Assembly (NCBI GenBank): GCA_024399135.1
Contig: JAKSHY010000013.1
Location: 1-64,000 of the forward strand
Direction: 5' to 3'
DNA: 64,000 bases
Source of the DNA: Lachnospiraceae bacterium
Lineage (GTDB): Bacteria; Bacillota; Clostridia; Lachnospirales; Lachnospiraceae
Positions 31,568 to 39,737 of this stretch are shown here, piece after piece. Within the stretch, counting starts at the first letter, position 1; every line of letters starts with the position of its first letter. The position numbers and the translations under genes are program-made. Below the pieces are notes generated by a model. The model had not been told where the DNA came from and made no database searches. It saw only the letters and a program-made list of their open reading frames with translations.

Positions 31568-33145
31568 TTAAATGTACTTAAGTGGATTAACATGAGTTCC
31601 ACCAATCAGGATTTCAAAGTGCAGATGTGGTCCCGTACTTACACCAGTATTACCACTAAGCGCAATCTTCTGACCCTGTGATACACTCTGTCCAACCGAT
31701 ACGAGTATACGTGACAAATGTCCGTATCTAGTCTGACGGCCATCAGGATGATTAATGTATACAACATTACCATATCCACTACCCCATCCGGCTTTGGCAA
31801 CTGTACCACCGCAGGAAGCATATACAGGAGTTCCCTGAGGAACTGCCCAGTCAATACCCTTATGATATGTACTGGCTCCCTTTGTAGGACGCTTTCTAGG
31901 TCCGAAGTTGGATGTCATATGGCCACCGTAGATTGGCTTGATATATGTAGGTGGTATCTTAGTACCTTTCTCAATTATCTTGGCTACAGGCTGATATGTA
32001 ATCTCCTGTTTGATAATCTCAGTAGCACCCTTGTCATTATTCTTAAACTCTACAACGGCAACAACCTTTCTATGACCATCTGATGGCTGCTGGTGAACCA
32101 CTACATCAGTAGTAAACCAGGCATCATTTAATATGTATTCAGGATCTGCCTGGAAGTTTTCTTCATAGTACATCTCCTCAACTCTCATTACTGAAAGCTT
32201 AGGCTTAGGAACTGTTATTATGAGTTCATCATTTGGATGAATCGTAGAGTTCTGATCCTCCAGACTGTCATTCATCGCGATGATATCATCCATAGGTATA
32301 TTAACCTTAAGGGCAATTCCAGATAATGTATCTCCGGAAACTACCTTATATATTTCGTTCTTGGCTTCTTCCTGGGTGACTTCCTCTATCGCCACATTAA
32401 CATCGGTAATTTTATCAGCCGGAAGATACACCTCAGCAACCTCAATCTTGTCACCGAAGCCCATTGAAATAATACCAAGCTCATAATCCTCGAAGTCTAA
32501 TTCTTTGTTAGGCTTAACCTGTGAGAATAAATCATACATTTCCTGATCTATTCCTGCATAGAACTTATCAGACTCCTCTGCTTCCAAAGAGGCCTTAGCT
32601 TCTTCATTAGTATTAATCAGAGGAGAAAGTACCGGAAGCTCTCTTGTCGTATCAGCATCCAGCGAAACCTTAAAGCTCTTGCTTTCATCATACTTATCAA
32701 TCGCTGCCTGAAGCATCTTAACTGCATCATCCTTATTCTTAAGAGCCACAATGTAACCATTAATTTTAACATCATAAGCCTTAACAAGATTAGAAGAGAT
32801 GCTGTTCTTAATTACAGCTTCCATATTAGCCTGGACAGCCTTTTTTGAATCAATCTTCCCCCAGGTTGCCTCTTCGCCCTGATAGGTCATCAAAGCTTCA
32901 GCAAAGGTAAGCTCGTCACTTTGTTTATTAACAGAGCGTCTTGCCTCTAAAAGAGCCTGATTCGCGTCTTCTAAAGAAGCAAGCTTTCCTACCTCAATTC
33001 CATTCACCCACAGGGTAAACATATTATCCCCTGCTTCATCCTCAAAAGAAATTGAAGGCACGAAAAAAAGACTGATAATCATTGCCCAAAAGGCAATCTT
33101 CAGCCTCCTTACCCTTAATCTCTTGTGTCTAAATCTAAGTCGCAT
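31568..33145 (-). CDS. LysM-G5-M23 cell-wall endopeptidase
   Basis: A 525-residue surface enzyme. A basic N-terminus and one transmembrane or signal segment (IAFWAMIISLFFVPSISF, residues 17-35) are followed by a long helical region with repeated Ala-rich segments. LysM is at about residues 267-310 (YKVVSGDTLSGIALKVNIPMDDIIAMNDS), then a G5 domain (MRVEEMYYEENFQADPEYILNDA...QPSDGHRKVVAVVEF), and last the M23 domain (about 405-520) with zinc ligands in HKGIDWAVPQGTPV and GPHLHFEI. It should cut peptidoglycan cross-bridges or stem peptides. The C-terminus is complete. It is preceded by a coiled-coil protein gene with a 13-bp gap, probably in the same transcript. Confidence 0.92.
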   Translation of the reverse strand: MRLRFRHKRLRVRRLKIAFWAMIISLFFVPSISFEDEAGDNMFTLWVNGIEVGKLASLEDANQALLEARRSVNKQSDELTFAEALMTYQGEEATWGKIDSKKAVQANMEAVIKNSISSNLVKAYDVKINGYIVALKNKDDAVKMLQAAIDKYDESKSFKVSLDADTTRELPVLSPLINTNEEAKASLEAEESDKFYAGIDQEMYDLFSQVKPNKELDFEDYELGIISMGFGDKIEVAEVYLPADKITDVNVAIEEVTQEEAKNEIYKVVSGDTLSGIALKVNIPMDDIIAMNDSLEDQNSTIHPNDELIITVPKPKLSVMRVEEMYYEENFQADPEYILNDAWFTTDVVVHQQPSDGHRKVVAVVEFKNNDKGATEIIKQEITYQPVAKIIEKGTKIPPTYIKPIYGGHMTSNFGPRKRPTKGASTYHKGIDWAVPQGTPVYASCGGTVAKAGWGSGYGNVVYINHPDGRQTRYGHLSRILVSVGQSVSQGQKIALSGNTGVSTGPHLHFEILIGGTHVNPLKYI

Positions 33146-33158
33146 ATAAAAATATATC

Positions 33159-33719
33159 CTAAAGAATTCCTAATATTCTAAGAACAATAAGAGCAACACT
33201 TGAAAGCGATGATATAAGTGTAATTATAAGAAGTGGAAGTAAAGCACCCTTCTTATGACATTCTGCTTTAATCTCATCTGTTTTTTTGTTAAGCTCCTCT
33301 GTAACTGCCATCTGAACATTACGATAAATCTTAACATGATCAGTGTGCATGTAGTCTTCTGTTTCTTTTCTCATGGCAACCAGTGCTTCCTTCAAAGCAT
33401 TAACACTGGTTTCGATAGCATCTTTCGGATCTGCCATTTCTTTGATACTTTCAATCTTGGCAATACTTTCCTCAATAGCTCTGGATAATCCCTCTTTAGT
33501 AGTCTTGGCTAATTCCTGAACACTTTCTGCTGATTCAATGTTCTTCATATTAACTTCTCTAATATTAGAAAGAGCAAGATCTACCTTATTCATCTGCGCT
33601 TCAAAAAGCATAAGCTGTTCCTTCTGCGCATCAGCCTGTGCTGCCTCTGCTTCTGAATTGGCCTTAATCATATCAGTAGCGTCGTATCTATGACTTATTC
33701 TTTCCATGAAATTATCCAT
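33159..33719 (-). CDS. Coiled-coil protein with C-terminal membrane anchor
   Basis: About 186 residues. Residues 10-150 are predicted coiled coil (EAEAAQADAQKEQLMLFEAQMNKVD and long Glu/Lys heptads); residues about 160-185 (LLPLLIITLISSLSSVALIVLRIL) form one membrane helix at the C-terminus. The N-terminus faces the cytoplasm if it is tail-anchored. The start is ATG at 33719, with GGAGG 5 nt upstream; earlier Met codons lack a ribosome site. A promoter at 33756-33784 and a small leader hairpin precede it. It is followed by the M23 wall hydrolase, so a role at the membrane in wall growth or division is possible, but this is inference only. No family recognised. Confidence 0.75.
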   Translation of the reverse strand: MDNFMERISHRYDATDMIKANSEAEAAQADAQKEQLMLFEAQMNKVDLALSNIREVNMKNIESAESVQELAKTTKEGLSRAIEESIAKIESIKEMADPKDAIETSVNALKEALVAMRKETEDYMHTDHVKIYRNVQMAVTEELNKKTDEIKAECHKKGALLPLLIITLISSLSSVALIVLRILGIL

Positions 33720-33755
33720 AATTACCTCCATATTGAAGCACAATATATCGTCTGT

Positions 33756-33784
33756 AGTTTAACATAATGATTGCGCATTTTCAA
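33756..33784 (-). promoter_or_regulatory. Candidate promoter of the coiled-coil/M23 operon
   Basis: Minus strand TTGAAA (33779-33784), 17-bp spacer, TAAACT (33756-33761). Start near 33749. A 6-bp hairpin ATATTG/CAATAT (33730-33746) follows and lies just upstream of the GGAGG ribosome site. Confidence 0.6.
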
Positions 33785-33833
33785 CCTTTGTGAAATGTGC
33801 ACAAATTTTAAGCCCATTTTTTTACATCATTGG

Positions 33834-33975
33834 TATAATTAACCATATGTTTTAAGTTTGTTCATATTCTGTTCATATTTACTCTCTATAGTATATATAT
33901 AGAGAAGGAAACACATAGATAAATTTTTTCATAATAGCCCGGGTGCCGAAAGGTGTCCGGGCACTCCTCATTTTA
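33834..33975 (+). ncRNA. Candidate small RNA in the gap between minus-strand genes
   Basis: No gene is seen in 33720-33989. On the plus strand an extended -10 box (TGGTATAAT, 33831-33839) is followed by a perfect 7-bp inverted repeat (CTCTATA/TATAGAG, 33884-33904) and a strong hairpin with GAAA tetraloop (33937-33962). That hairpin needs three G-U pairs that are possible only in plus-strand RNA; the minus strand has A-C mismatches. No convincing -35 box and a weak T-tract after the hairpin. RNA identity is unknown; it may instead be a terminator. Confidence 0.35.
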
Positions 33976-33989
33976 TAGGGACAATTCTG

Positions 33990-34256
33990 TTAATAATCTT
34001 CTTCTATTACATGAAATTCCAGATAATCAAATTCCACATCTTCTATGAACGAATCCTTAGTAAATCTGGTTTTAGAATTTCTTTTAAAATCTGCAACATT
34101 TGATTTAAGCCATATAGGTACAGCAAGATCAAATTCGCGGCATGCCTTTTCCAGTGAATTAAAAACCTTATGAGTTCTGGTATCCTCAGAATAATCCTCA
34201 ATAGTTGTATCCTTTATCATATGATTGTCTTTGAATAGTTTAGCCCAGATTCTAAT
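33990..34256 (-). CDS. Small conserved protein, possible ATT start
   Basis: About 88 residues (IRIWAKLFKDNHMIKDTTIEDYSEDTRTHKVFNSLEKACREFDLAVPIWL...FDYLEFHVIEEDY). I recall similar short proteins in Lachnospiraceae that begin MIRIWAK or MRIWAK; function unknown. The frame stays open to an ATG at 34298, but that ATG lies inside the terminator of the upstream alarmone synthetase gene. AAGGAAG at 34264-34270 would serve a start about 7 nt later, where the in-frame codon is ATT (34256). So a rare ATT start is proposed; the next ATG (34220) has no ribosome site. The acidic C-terminal half looks globular. The longer form to 34298 cannot be excluded. Confidence 0.6.
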   Translation of the reverse strand: MRIWAKLFKDNHMIKDTTIEDYSEDTRTHKVFNSLEKACREFDLAVPIWLKSNVADFKRNSKTRFTKDSFIEDVEFDYLEFHVIEEDY

Positions 34257-34272
34257 AACAACACTTCCTTCC

Positions 34273-34305
34273 AAAAATAAAGTCCCATGAAAAATCACAG
34301 GACTT
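34273..34305 (-). terminator. Terminator after the alarmone synthetase gene
   Basis: Minus strand AAGTCC plus TGTG pair with CATG plus GGACTT (two wobble pairs), 6-nt loop of mostly T, then TTATTTTT. It ends 9 bp after the synthetase stop. Confidence 0.75.
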
Positions 34306-34313
34306 CATAATAA

Positions 34314-34961
34314 TTAATTTTCATTCGTCTGCTCTTTGATGCTGTTAATTTCATTATTCAGAGTAAGCATCATCTTATCAAGCTTGGATACCATATTAGA
34401 ACATTCAATCAACGCATCTATGATATCATCTGGCGCATGTCCTTCGAACTTATACTTAATCTTATGCTCGAGTGATGCCCAGAAATCCATGGCAACTGTT
34501 CTAATCTGAATTTCAACCTTCGTTTCAACAATCTTATCCGAAAGATATACAGGCACTGTAATATGCATATGATAGCTTCTATATCCGCTTTCCTTAGGAT
34601 TCTGAATATAGTCCTTAACATACTGAACCTTGATATCTGACTGATTGGTAATCATCTCTGCAATCTTATAAATATCCGAAGTGAACGAACAGATAATTCT
34701 AAGACCTGCTATATCATTGACATGATCAACCATGTTCTGAATGGTAGATTCATATCCTTTCTTACGTAATTTTTTTACAATACTTTCCGATGTCTTTATT
34801 CTGGCTTTAATATGCTCAATAGGATTATACTGATGAACATGCTGAAATTCGTCATTAAGAATTTCAAGCTTGGTCTGCATCTGCTTAAGAGCTGAGGTAT
34901 AGAGCAAAATTACCTCTGTCCAGCTATTCACATCATAATCTTGTCCCACTTTTACTTCCAA
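34314..34961 (-). CDS. Small alarmone synthetase, RelQ/YjbM type
   Basis: A 215-residue RelA/SpoT-domain protein without the HD hydrolase or the C-terminal regulatory domains of long Rel enzymes, so it should make (p)ppGpp. Core motifs are VDHVNDIAGLRIICSFTSDIYKIAEMI, QNPKESGYRSYHMHITVPVYL (G-loop) and VEIQIRTVAMDFWASLEHKIKYKF near residue 160. The C-terminus is helical, as in RelQ tetramers. The start is TTG at 34961; AAGGA is about 10 nt upstream and no ATG is available in frame. Ends with its own terminator. It stands opposite a plus-strand exported-protein operon. Confidence 0.9.
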   Translation of the reverse strand: MEVKVGQDYDVNSWTEVILLYTSALKQMQTKLEILNDEFQHVHQYNPIEHIKARIKTSESIVKKLRKKGYESTIQNMVDHVNDIAGLRIICSFTSDIYKIAEMITNQSDIKVQYVKDYIQNPKESGYRSYHMHITVPVYLSDKIVETKVEIQIRTVAMDFWASLEHKIKYKFEGHAPDDIIDALIECSNMVSKLDKMMLTLNNEINSIKEQTNEN

Positions 34962-35047
34962 TAGTTTCCATTCCTTCTTATTATATAAACTTTATGTTTT
35001 ATATTTTATCATATAAACATATCTTTGTGCGCGAATTTAGGGCATTT

Positions 35048-35077
35048 TTAACACTTTTTTAACAAATATGCTATAAT
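35048..35077 (+). promoter_or_regulatory. Promoter of the exported-protein operon
   Basis: TTAACA (35048-35053), 18-bp spacer, TATAAT (35072-35077). Start near 35084. A 7-bp hairpin, GCTTAAT (35085-35091) with ATTAAGC (35109-35115), begins at the predicted start. Serves the genes at 35142 and 35956. Confidence 0.7.
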
Positions 35078-35141
35078 TTTTCTAGCTTAATCAGGTATAA
35101 CTTTTCAAATTAAGCAATCACAATACTTAAAGGGAGAAAAT

Positions 35142-35954
35142 ATGAGAAAACGACTTACAGCCACATGTATGCTCATCGTAATGCTCATCACATCAGCATC
35201 ATTCATTGTGGGCTTCAACACCTCACCTCATTATAAGGATGAAATTGAAAATCTAAAGAAAATCAAAGAGGGAGCAACACAATTCTATGATGAGCTGGAA
35301 AAGATAAACAATTCCATCAATTTCAATACTATGGAAAACGTGGATTCTCAGATTACAGAAATGAATACCGTTCTTCAAAAGATTGAAGCAGATAAAAAAG
35401 CAATAGCAGCATTTAAAAAGACCGGAGTTAATGCCATTGATTTAACCTACGATGCCGCAATTGAATTCGATAATCAGCTTACAGACTTTACTAACGATAT
35501 CATCAAATACCTGAAAATATTCCAGTATCTTTTCGACACACTTTCCATTGCCGATCAGATGAATACCCAGAACATGACCGAAGAAACAATCGTTCAAACG
35601 CTCGAGGACATATATACCTCTTTTGAGCAGATAATCAATAATCTGGAAGCTCTTGACTGTCCTGTAGCCATGAAATCGAGACTTGATGTATTCACAAGAA
35701 AGTTAAAAGACTATCAGCTTGTTATAGTTCAGCTGTATCGAGGTTATTCAAAAAACGATTTCCTTACTCTTCAGCAGGCTACATATTTAATGACAAGAGT
35801 TGAAAAAGAATATAACAACGCAATGGATGATTTCGTGAATTCGTTTGATATATCATTTCAGAATGTACTAAGTCAGTCCAACGAAATTGATGTATTAAAG
35901 GATGAAATATTAAAGAATACTGATACCTTATTAGGACTTATGGAAGGAAAATAA
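35142..35954 (+). CDS. Exported all-helical protein of unknown function
   Basis: A 270-residue protein with a signal peptide or anchor (RLTATCMLIVMLITSASFIVGFN, residues 3-25) and no lipobox. The rest is acidic and strongly helical, with repeated heptad-like stretches (EIENLKKIKEGATQFYDELEKINNSI, VDSQITEMNTVLQKIEADKKAIAAF, EILKNTDTLLGLME). No catalytic motif or known family is evident. GGGAGA precedes the ATG at 35142. The next gene starts one base after the stop and codes for a membrane-anchored transglutaminase-like protein, so the pair forms one operon and may act together on the outer face of the membrane. This gene is its probable partner or substrate, by inference. Confidence 0.75.
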   Translation: MRKRLTATCMLIVMLITSASFIVGFNTSPHYKDEIENLKKIKEGATQFYDELEKINNSINFNTMENVDSQITEMNTVLQKIEADKKAIAAFKKTGVNAIDLTYDAAIEFDNQLTDFTNDIIKYLKIFQYLFDTLSIADQMNTQNMTEETIVQTLEDIYTSFEQIINNLEALDCPVAMKSRLDVFTRKLKDYQLVIVQLYRGYSKNDFLTLQQATYLMTRVEKEYNNAMDDFVNSFDISFQNVLSQSNEIDVLKDEILKNTDTLLGLMEGK

Positions 35955-35955
35955 A

Positions 35956-37371
35956 ATGAAACATTGTATATATTGCGGTCATGAACTAAATGACAATATG
36001 CTGTTTTGTGAATCATGTGGCAAGCCACAACAGCCTCCTGTAACACAACAGCAGCCTCAATATCAGCAGCCAGTCTACCAGCAGGTAGCAGCTGGTGCAC
36101 AGCAGGGCATTCCGCAGCCTCAGTATCAACAGCCGGTATACCAGCAGCCATCGATGCCTCAACAGCCTCCAAAGAGTAAGAAAAAACTCCTTGCTATTCT
36201 GATACCTGTAATCTTAGTAATCATCATAGCTACTGTACTTGCAATTGTATTCTGGCCTAAGGATGATGAAAAAGCTTCATCCAAGAAAAGTTCCAAGGTA
36301 GATGTTCTCGAGGTTTCAGAAACAGAAGATGAGGTTAGCTCTAAAGAAGATGAAGAAACTAAGGAAGTAGACTTCCCTGATATAACCTACTCATATCTTT
36401 CTTACGTACCCGAGGTTAAGGTCAGTGCTACACCTATTAAAACTATCTACCCTCGCCAGTATAACCGACTTGATTCCATAATCGTAGTAGATGCAAGCAG
36501 TGTACATGGCGATACCAATGTCAGAGTGTATGTTGAAATTCCTGGATTCACTCAGGCCTATACTCAGACACTTACACTTGGAAAAGAAGTAACTACTCTG
36601 TTCATCAAGCCATCTTTAGTAAATGGAAGTCTTGGACTGACATCTGCTAAGAACTCACAGATGAATTTCAAGGTTGAAAACCTTGATACAGGAAAACTTA
36701 TCAGAGAAGATACGTTCAGTGTTAAGCTCATGAGCGAGCATGATATCGATAACTACGATCCTCAGTGGGGCGAATCTTCAATGGATGCTTATATGTCATT
36801 CCTCACTCCTGAAGATGACTGTATTGATGTAGTAAGCAGAACAGCAGTTGATGAAATGACAGCGCTTTCTAAAGGAAAATACGATGCATTCGCAGGCTAC
36901 CAGTATCATTCAGCTGAAGCTACATATTATCAGATACTTGCTGTCCAATGTGCAATTTCTGATTTAGGTGTTAAATACGATGCAGGTGGCTACTCTAATT
37001 CGGACAGTACACTTAACCTTCAGAGTGTCAAGCTTCCGAAAGATGTTCTTTCAACAAAGGGAGGCCTGTGCGTAGAAACCTCTCTGCTTATGGCCAGCAC
37101 TCTGATGAACGAAGGAATGCACTGTTTCCTTGTATTCCCTCCTGGTCACTGTCAGGTAGCTGTTGAAACCGACACCGACAGCGGTGAATATTTCCTGGTT
37201 GAAACCACTTTGCTTCCTGTAACAGATAAAAACATTAATAAGATTATTACAGGACTTAACGGAGACGAATGGCAGGAATATATAACCAATTACCAGGGTA
37301 GTGGTCAGTCCTGCTACTTAGTTGACTGTTCACTCGCTAATCAGCTTGGATTCCAGAATATCGCCAACTAA
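35956..37371 (+). CDS. Zinc-ribbon, membrane-anchored protein with transglutaminase-like domain
   Basis: A 471-residue protein. Residues 4-21 form a zinc ribbon (C4, C7, C18, C21). A Gln/Pro-rich linker (25-72) holds two copies of QPQYQQPVYQQ. A membrane helix spans about 77-100 (LLAILIPVILVIIIATVLAIVFW), then a Ser/Glu-rich spacer, then an extracellular part (140-471) with beta-rich and alpha/beta segments. Near the end, GGLCVETSLLMASTLMNEGMHCF (C372), PPGHCQVAV (H398) and EYFLVETTLL (E416) resemble the Cys-His-acid triad of transglutaminase-like domains, with Glu where Asp is usual. The ribbon should be cytoplasmic, as its position before the single helix implies. Activity is unproven. A strong terminator follows. 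Confidence 0.75.
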   Translation: MKHCIYCGHELNDNMLFCESCGKPQQPPVTQQQPQYQQPVYQQVAAGAQQGIPQPQYQQPVYQQPSMPQQPPKSKKKLLAILIPVILVIIIATVLAIVFWPKDDEKASSKKSSKVDVLEVSETEDEVSSKEDEETKEVDFPDITYSYLSYVPEVKVSATPIKTIYPRQYNRLDSIIVVDASSVHGDTNVRVYVEIPGFTQAYTQTLTLGKEVTTLFIKPSLVNGSLGLTSAKNSQMNFKVENLDTGKLIREDTFSVKLMSEHDIDNYDPQWGESSMDAYMSFLTPEDDCIDVVSRTAVDEMTALSKGKYDAFAGYQYHSAEATYYQILAVQCAISDLGVKYDAGGYSNSDSTLNLQSVKLPKDVLSTKGGLCVETSLLMASTLMNEGMHCFLVFPPGHCQVAVETDTDSGEYFLVETTLLPVTDKNINKIITGLNGDEWQEYITNYQGSGQSCYLVDCSLANQLGFQNIAN

Positions 37372-37396
37372 TCGTTCGCTCTATGGCGCACATTAC

Positions 37397-37427
37397 AAAA
37401 GGACGGTTCATCTCGAACCGTCCTTTT
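37397..37427. terminator. Bidirectional terminator before galE
   Basis: Perfect 13-bp inverted repeat AAAAGGACGGTTC / GAACCGTCCTTTT with 5-nt loop (37397-37409, 37415-37427). It serves both the plus-strand operon ending at 37371 and the minus-strand galE operon ending at 37472. Confidence 0.95.
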
Positions 37428-37471
37428 ATATTATCTTTTATATTTCATGAATAAGCTTCTTCCTTTAGATA

Positions 37472-38482
37472 TTAATATCCATTGGGATTATTACTCTGCC
37501 ATCTCCATGAATCTTCACACATCTTCTTAATATCGTACTTAGCAACCCAGCCCATCTCTTTTTTAGCCTTGTCAGCTGATGCGTAGCATGTAGCTATATC
37601 GCCAGCACGTCTTGGTTTAATCACATAAGGAATCTTAACACCTGTTGCAGCTTCAAAATTCTTAACAATATCAAGAACACTGTATCCAACACCGGTTCCT
37701 AAGTTATATATCTTGATTCCGCATTTTTCGTTAATCTTCTCAAGTGCCTTAACATGTCCAGATGCGAGATCCATTACATGAATGTAATCTCTTACTCCTG
37801 TTCCATCTGGAGTATCATAATCATCTCCGAATACACCGAGCTCTTTTAGCTTTCCTACAGCAACCTGTGTTACATATGGCATCAGGTTATTAGGAATACC
37901 ATTAGGATTCTCTCCTATCGTTCCTGACTCATGTGCACCTATAGGATTAAAATATCTAAGAAGAACTACATTCCACTCTGGATCTGCATACTGCATATCC
38001 ATCATTACCTGCTCAAGCATGGACTTCGTCCATCCATAAGGATTAGTACAAACTCCCTTTGGAGTTTCCTCTGTAATAGGTATCTGGGCAGGATCGCCAT
38101 AAACAGTAGCTGATGAACTGAAAATTATATTCTTCACATTATGATTTCTCATAACATCAAGAAGATTCAAAGTTCCTGACATATTATTCTCATAATATTC
38201 AAGAGGCTTCTGTACAGACTCTCCAACTGCCTTTAATCCAGCAAAATGTATGCAGGCATCGAACTTCTCCTTATCGAAGATATCATCTAAAGCCTTCTTA
38301 TCCCTGATATCAGCTTCATAGAATTTAATCTTCTTTCCAACAATCTTTTCTACTCTTTCAAGACATTTAGGTGATGAATTCGAAAAGTTATCTAATACTA
38401 CAACATCATATCCATTCTCTATTAATTCAATTACGGTATGGCTTCCTATATATCCACTACCGCCTGTAACTAAAACGTTCAT
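37472..38482 (-). CDS. galE: UDP-glucose 4-epimerase
   Basis: A 336-residue short-chain dehydrogenase/reductase enzyme. The N-terminal NAD motif is [29 protein letters not shown]. The catalytic Ser and the Tyr-x3-Lys motif appear as FSSSATVYG and [12 protein letters not shown], and [18 protein letters not shown] and [17 protein letters not shown] are typical GalE motifs. The C-terminal half ends with [24 protein letters not shown]. It interconverts UDP-glucose and UDP-galactose, maybe also the N-acetyl forms. It is the last gene of a pseB-UDPGP-galE block with 12-bp and 19-bp gaps, so it shares nucleotide-sugar work with those genes. Confidence 0.95.
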   Translation of the reverse strand: MNVLVTGGSGYIGSHTVIELIENGYDVVVLDNFSNSSPKCLERVEKIVGKKIKFYEADIRDKKALDDIFDKEKFDACIHFAGLKAVGESVQKPLEYYENNMSGTLNLLDVMRNHNVKNIIFSSSATVYGDPAQIPITEETPKGVCTNPYGWTKSMLEQVMMDMQYADPEWNVVLLRYFNPIGAHESGTIGENPNGIPNNLMPYVTQVAVGKLKELGVFGDDYDTPDGTGVRDYIHVMDLASGHVKALEKINEKCGIKIYNLGTGVGYSVLDIVKNFEAATGVKIPYVIKPRRAGDIATCYASADKAKKEMGWVAKYDIKKMCEDSWRWQSNNPNGY

Positions 38483-38494
38483 CTTGTCTCCTAT

Positions 38495-39718
38495 CTATAA
38501 TTCAATTCCGTTTTTCTTACACAATTCTCTTGCAGATTCAACAGAATCAACACCTTCCTTGTTCTTAATAGGTGCGAATTCTTTCTCTCTTACAACCTCG
38601 AATGGAAGGCAGTTTTTCATTTCATGAATCATATCAAGAACCAGCTGCTCGAATTTATATCCGTTAGGCTCCGAAGGCTTAACCAAATTTCCATTCTCGT
38701 CAATGTATGGAATCTTCTTCTCAACAACATGAAGCTCCAGCTTCTTTCTTACTATCTCATCCAGCTCATCAATGCTGAATAAGTAATTTAATATAACTCC
38801 GAAATTATATGCAGGATCACCCTTTTCATTCTTGGCATCCATAAGCTCCTCTGTCATATCATAGTACTCAACGATAGAAGGCTTACCATCCTCTAAGCAC
38901 ATAGCGCCAACCTTTTCATCCTTGGCAACTTTTCTTACAACCTTCGCTCCACTTACGAATCCGCCATCAATTACAGCTCCTACGAATACTGGATCTGCAA
39001 TTCTTTGAAGGACATTGTCAACAGCGAAAATGTTAATCCATTTAACACCAAGTTCCTTTGCTTTCTTATCAAGTCCGTTCTTAACCATTGAAGAATACCA
39101 TCCAGCATTTCCGTTAGGAGAAGTAGAAAGCTTATCCTTAGCTTCAAGAAGAACATGTCCTTCATAATCTGTAGCTGGAGCCATCTCCTGTTTGAAGAAA
39201 AAGATATAGTCTTTATTATATCCGAAATAATCATGCTCCTTCATGAAGGATACAGTAGCTTCATTATTCTTATCTGATGTCATAACGAACAATGGAATAT
39301 AGCATGAAGCCTCATTTACTACATCCATCAAATTCTCAATTAATCTCTGAAAAATATATACAGGCTTGGTAATACCAATGTTATACATTCCCTTAGGATC
39401 ATCAGAACCTAAACGTGTTCCCATACCACCTGCTAATAACACAGCGGCAACCTCGCCCCTCTTGATAGCTTCGAGGCCAACCGTTCTGAAGGCATCACTC
39501 TTTTCGTTAATTTCATCAATTTCCATAGAACCTATTGGTGAAATAACGCCTCTTTTGCTTTCGCCCTTATGATTAAGTGCATTCAGAACATCAAAATCAG
39601 TATCAGCTATTTCATTAAGAAGCTTAGTCTTAGAATCATCACTAAGCTCATCATAATACTTTAAAAGATGCTGCTGTCCGTACTTTTCAAGCTTTTCTTT
39701 AACTGTAGATAACTCCAT
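38495..39718 (-). CDS. UDPGP-family UDP-sugar pyrophosphorylase
   Basis: A 407-residue nucleotidyltransferase of the eukaryote-like UDPGP family (UAP1/UGP), not the GalU type. The nucleotide loop AVLLAGGMGTRLGSDDPKGMYNIG is diagnostic; the downstream LFVMTSDKNNEATVSFMKEHDYFG, FFFKQEMAPAT, GNAGWYSSMVKNG and NIFAVDNVLQRIADPVFVGAVID fit UDP-GlcNAc pyrophosphorylases best. It would make UDP-GlcNAc or UDP-glucose from UTP and a sugar 1-phosphate. Between pseB, which uses UDP-GlcNAc, and galE, it may supply the former. Substrate preference cannot be read from sequence alone. Strong AGGAGG upstream of ATG. Confidence 0.88.
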   Translation of the reverse strand: MELSTVKEKLEKYGQQHLLKYYDELSDDSKTKLLNEIADTDFDVLNALNHKGESKRGVISPIGSMEIDEINEKSDAFRTVGLEAIKRGEVAAVLLAGGMGTRLGSDDPKGMYNIGITKPVYIFQRLIENLMDVVNEASCYIPLFVMTSDKNNEATVSFMKEHDYFGYNKDYIFFFKQEMAPATDYEGHVLLEAKDKLSTSPNGNAGWYSSMVKNGLDKKAKELGVKWINIFAVDNVLQRIADPVFVGAVIDGGFVSGAKVVRKVAKDEKVGAMCLEDGKPSIVEYYDMTEELMDAKNEKGDPAYNFGVILNYLFSIDELDEIVRKKLELHVVEKKIPYIDENGNLVKPSEPNGYKFEQLVLDMIHEMKNCLPFEVVREKEFAPIKNKEGVDSVESARELCKKNGIEL

Positions 39719-39737
39719 GCGAATACCTCCTATTAAC

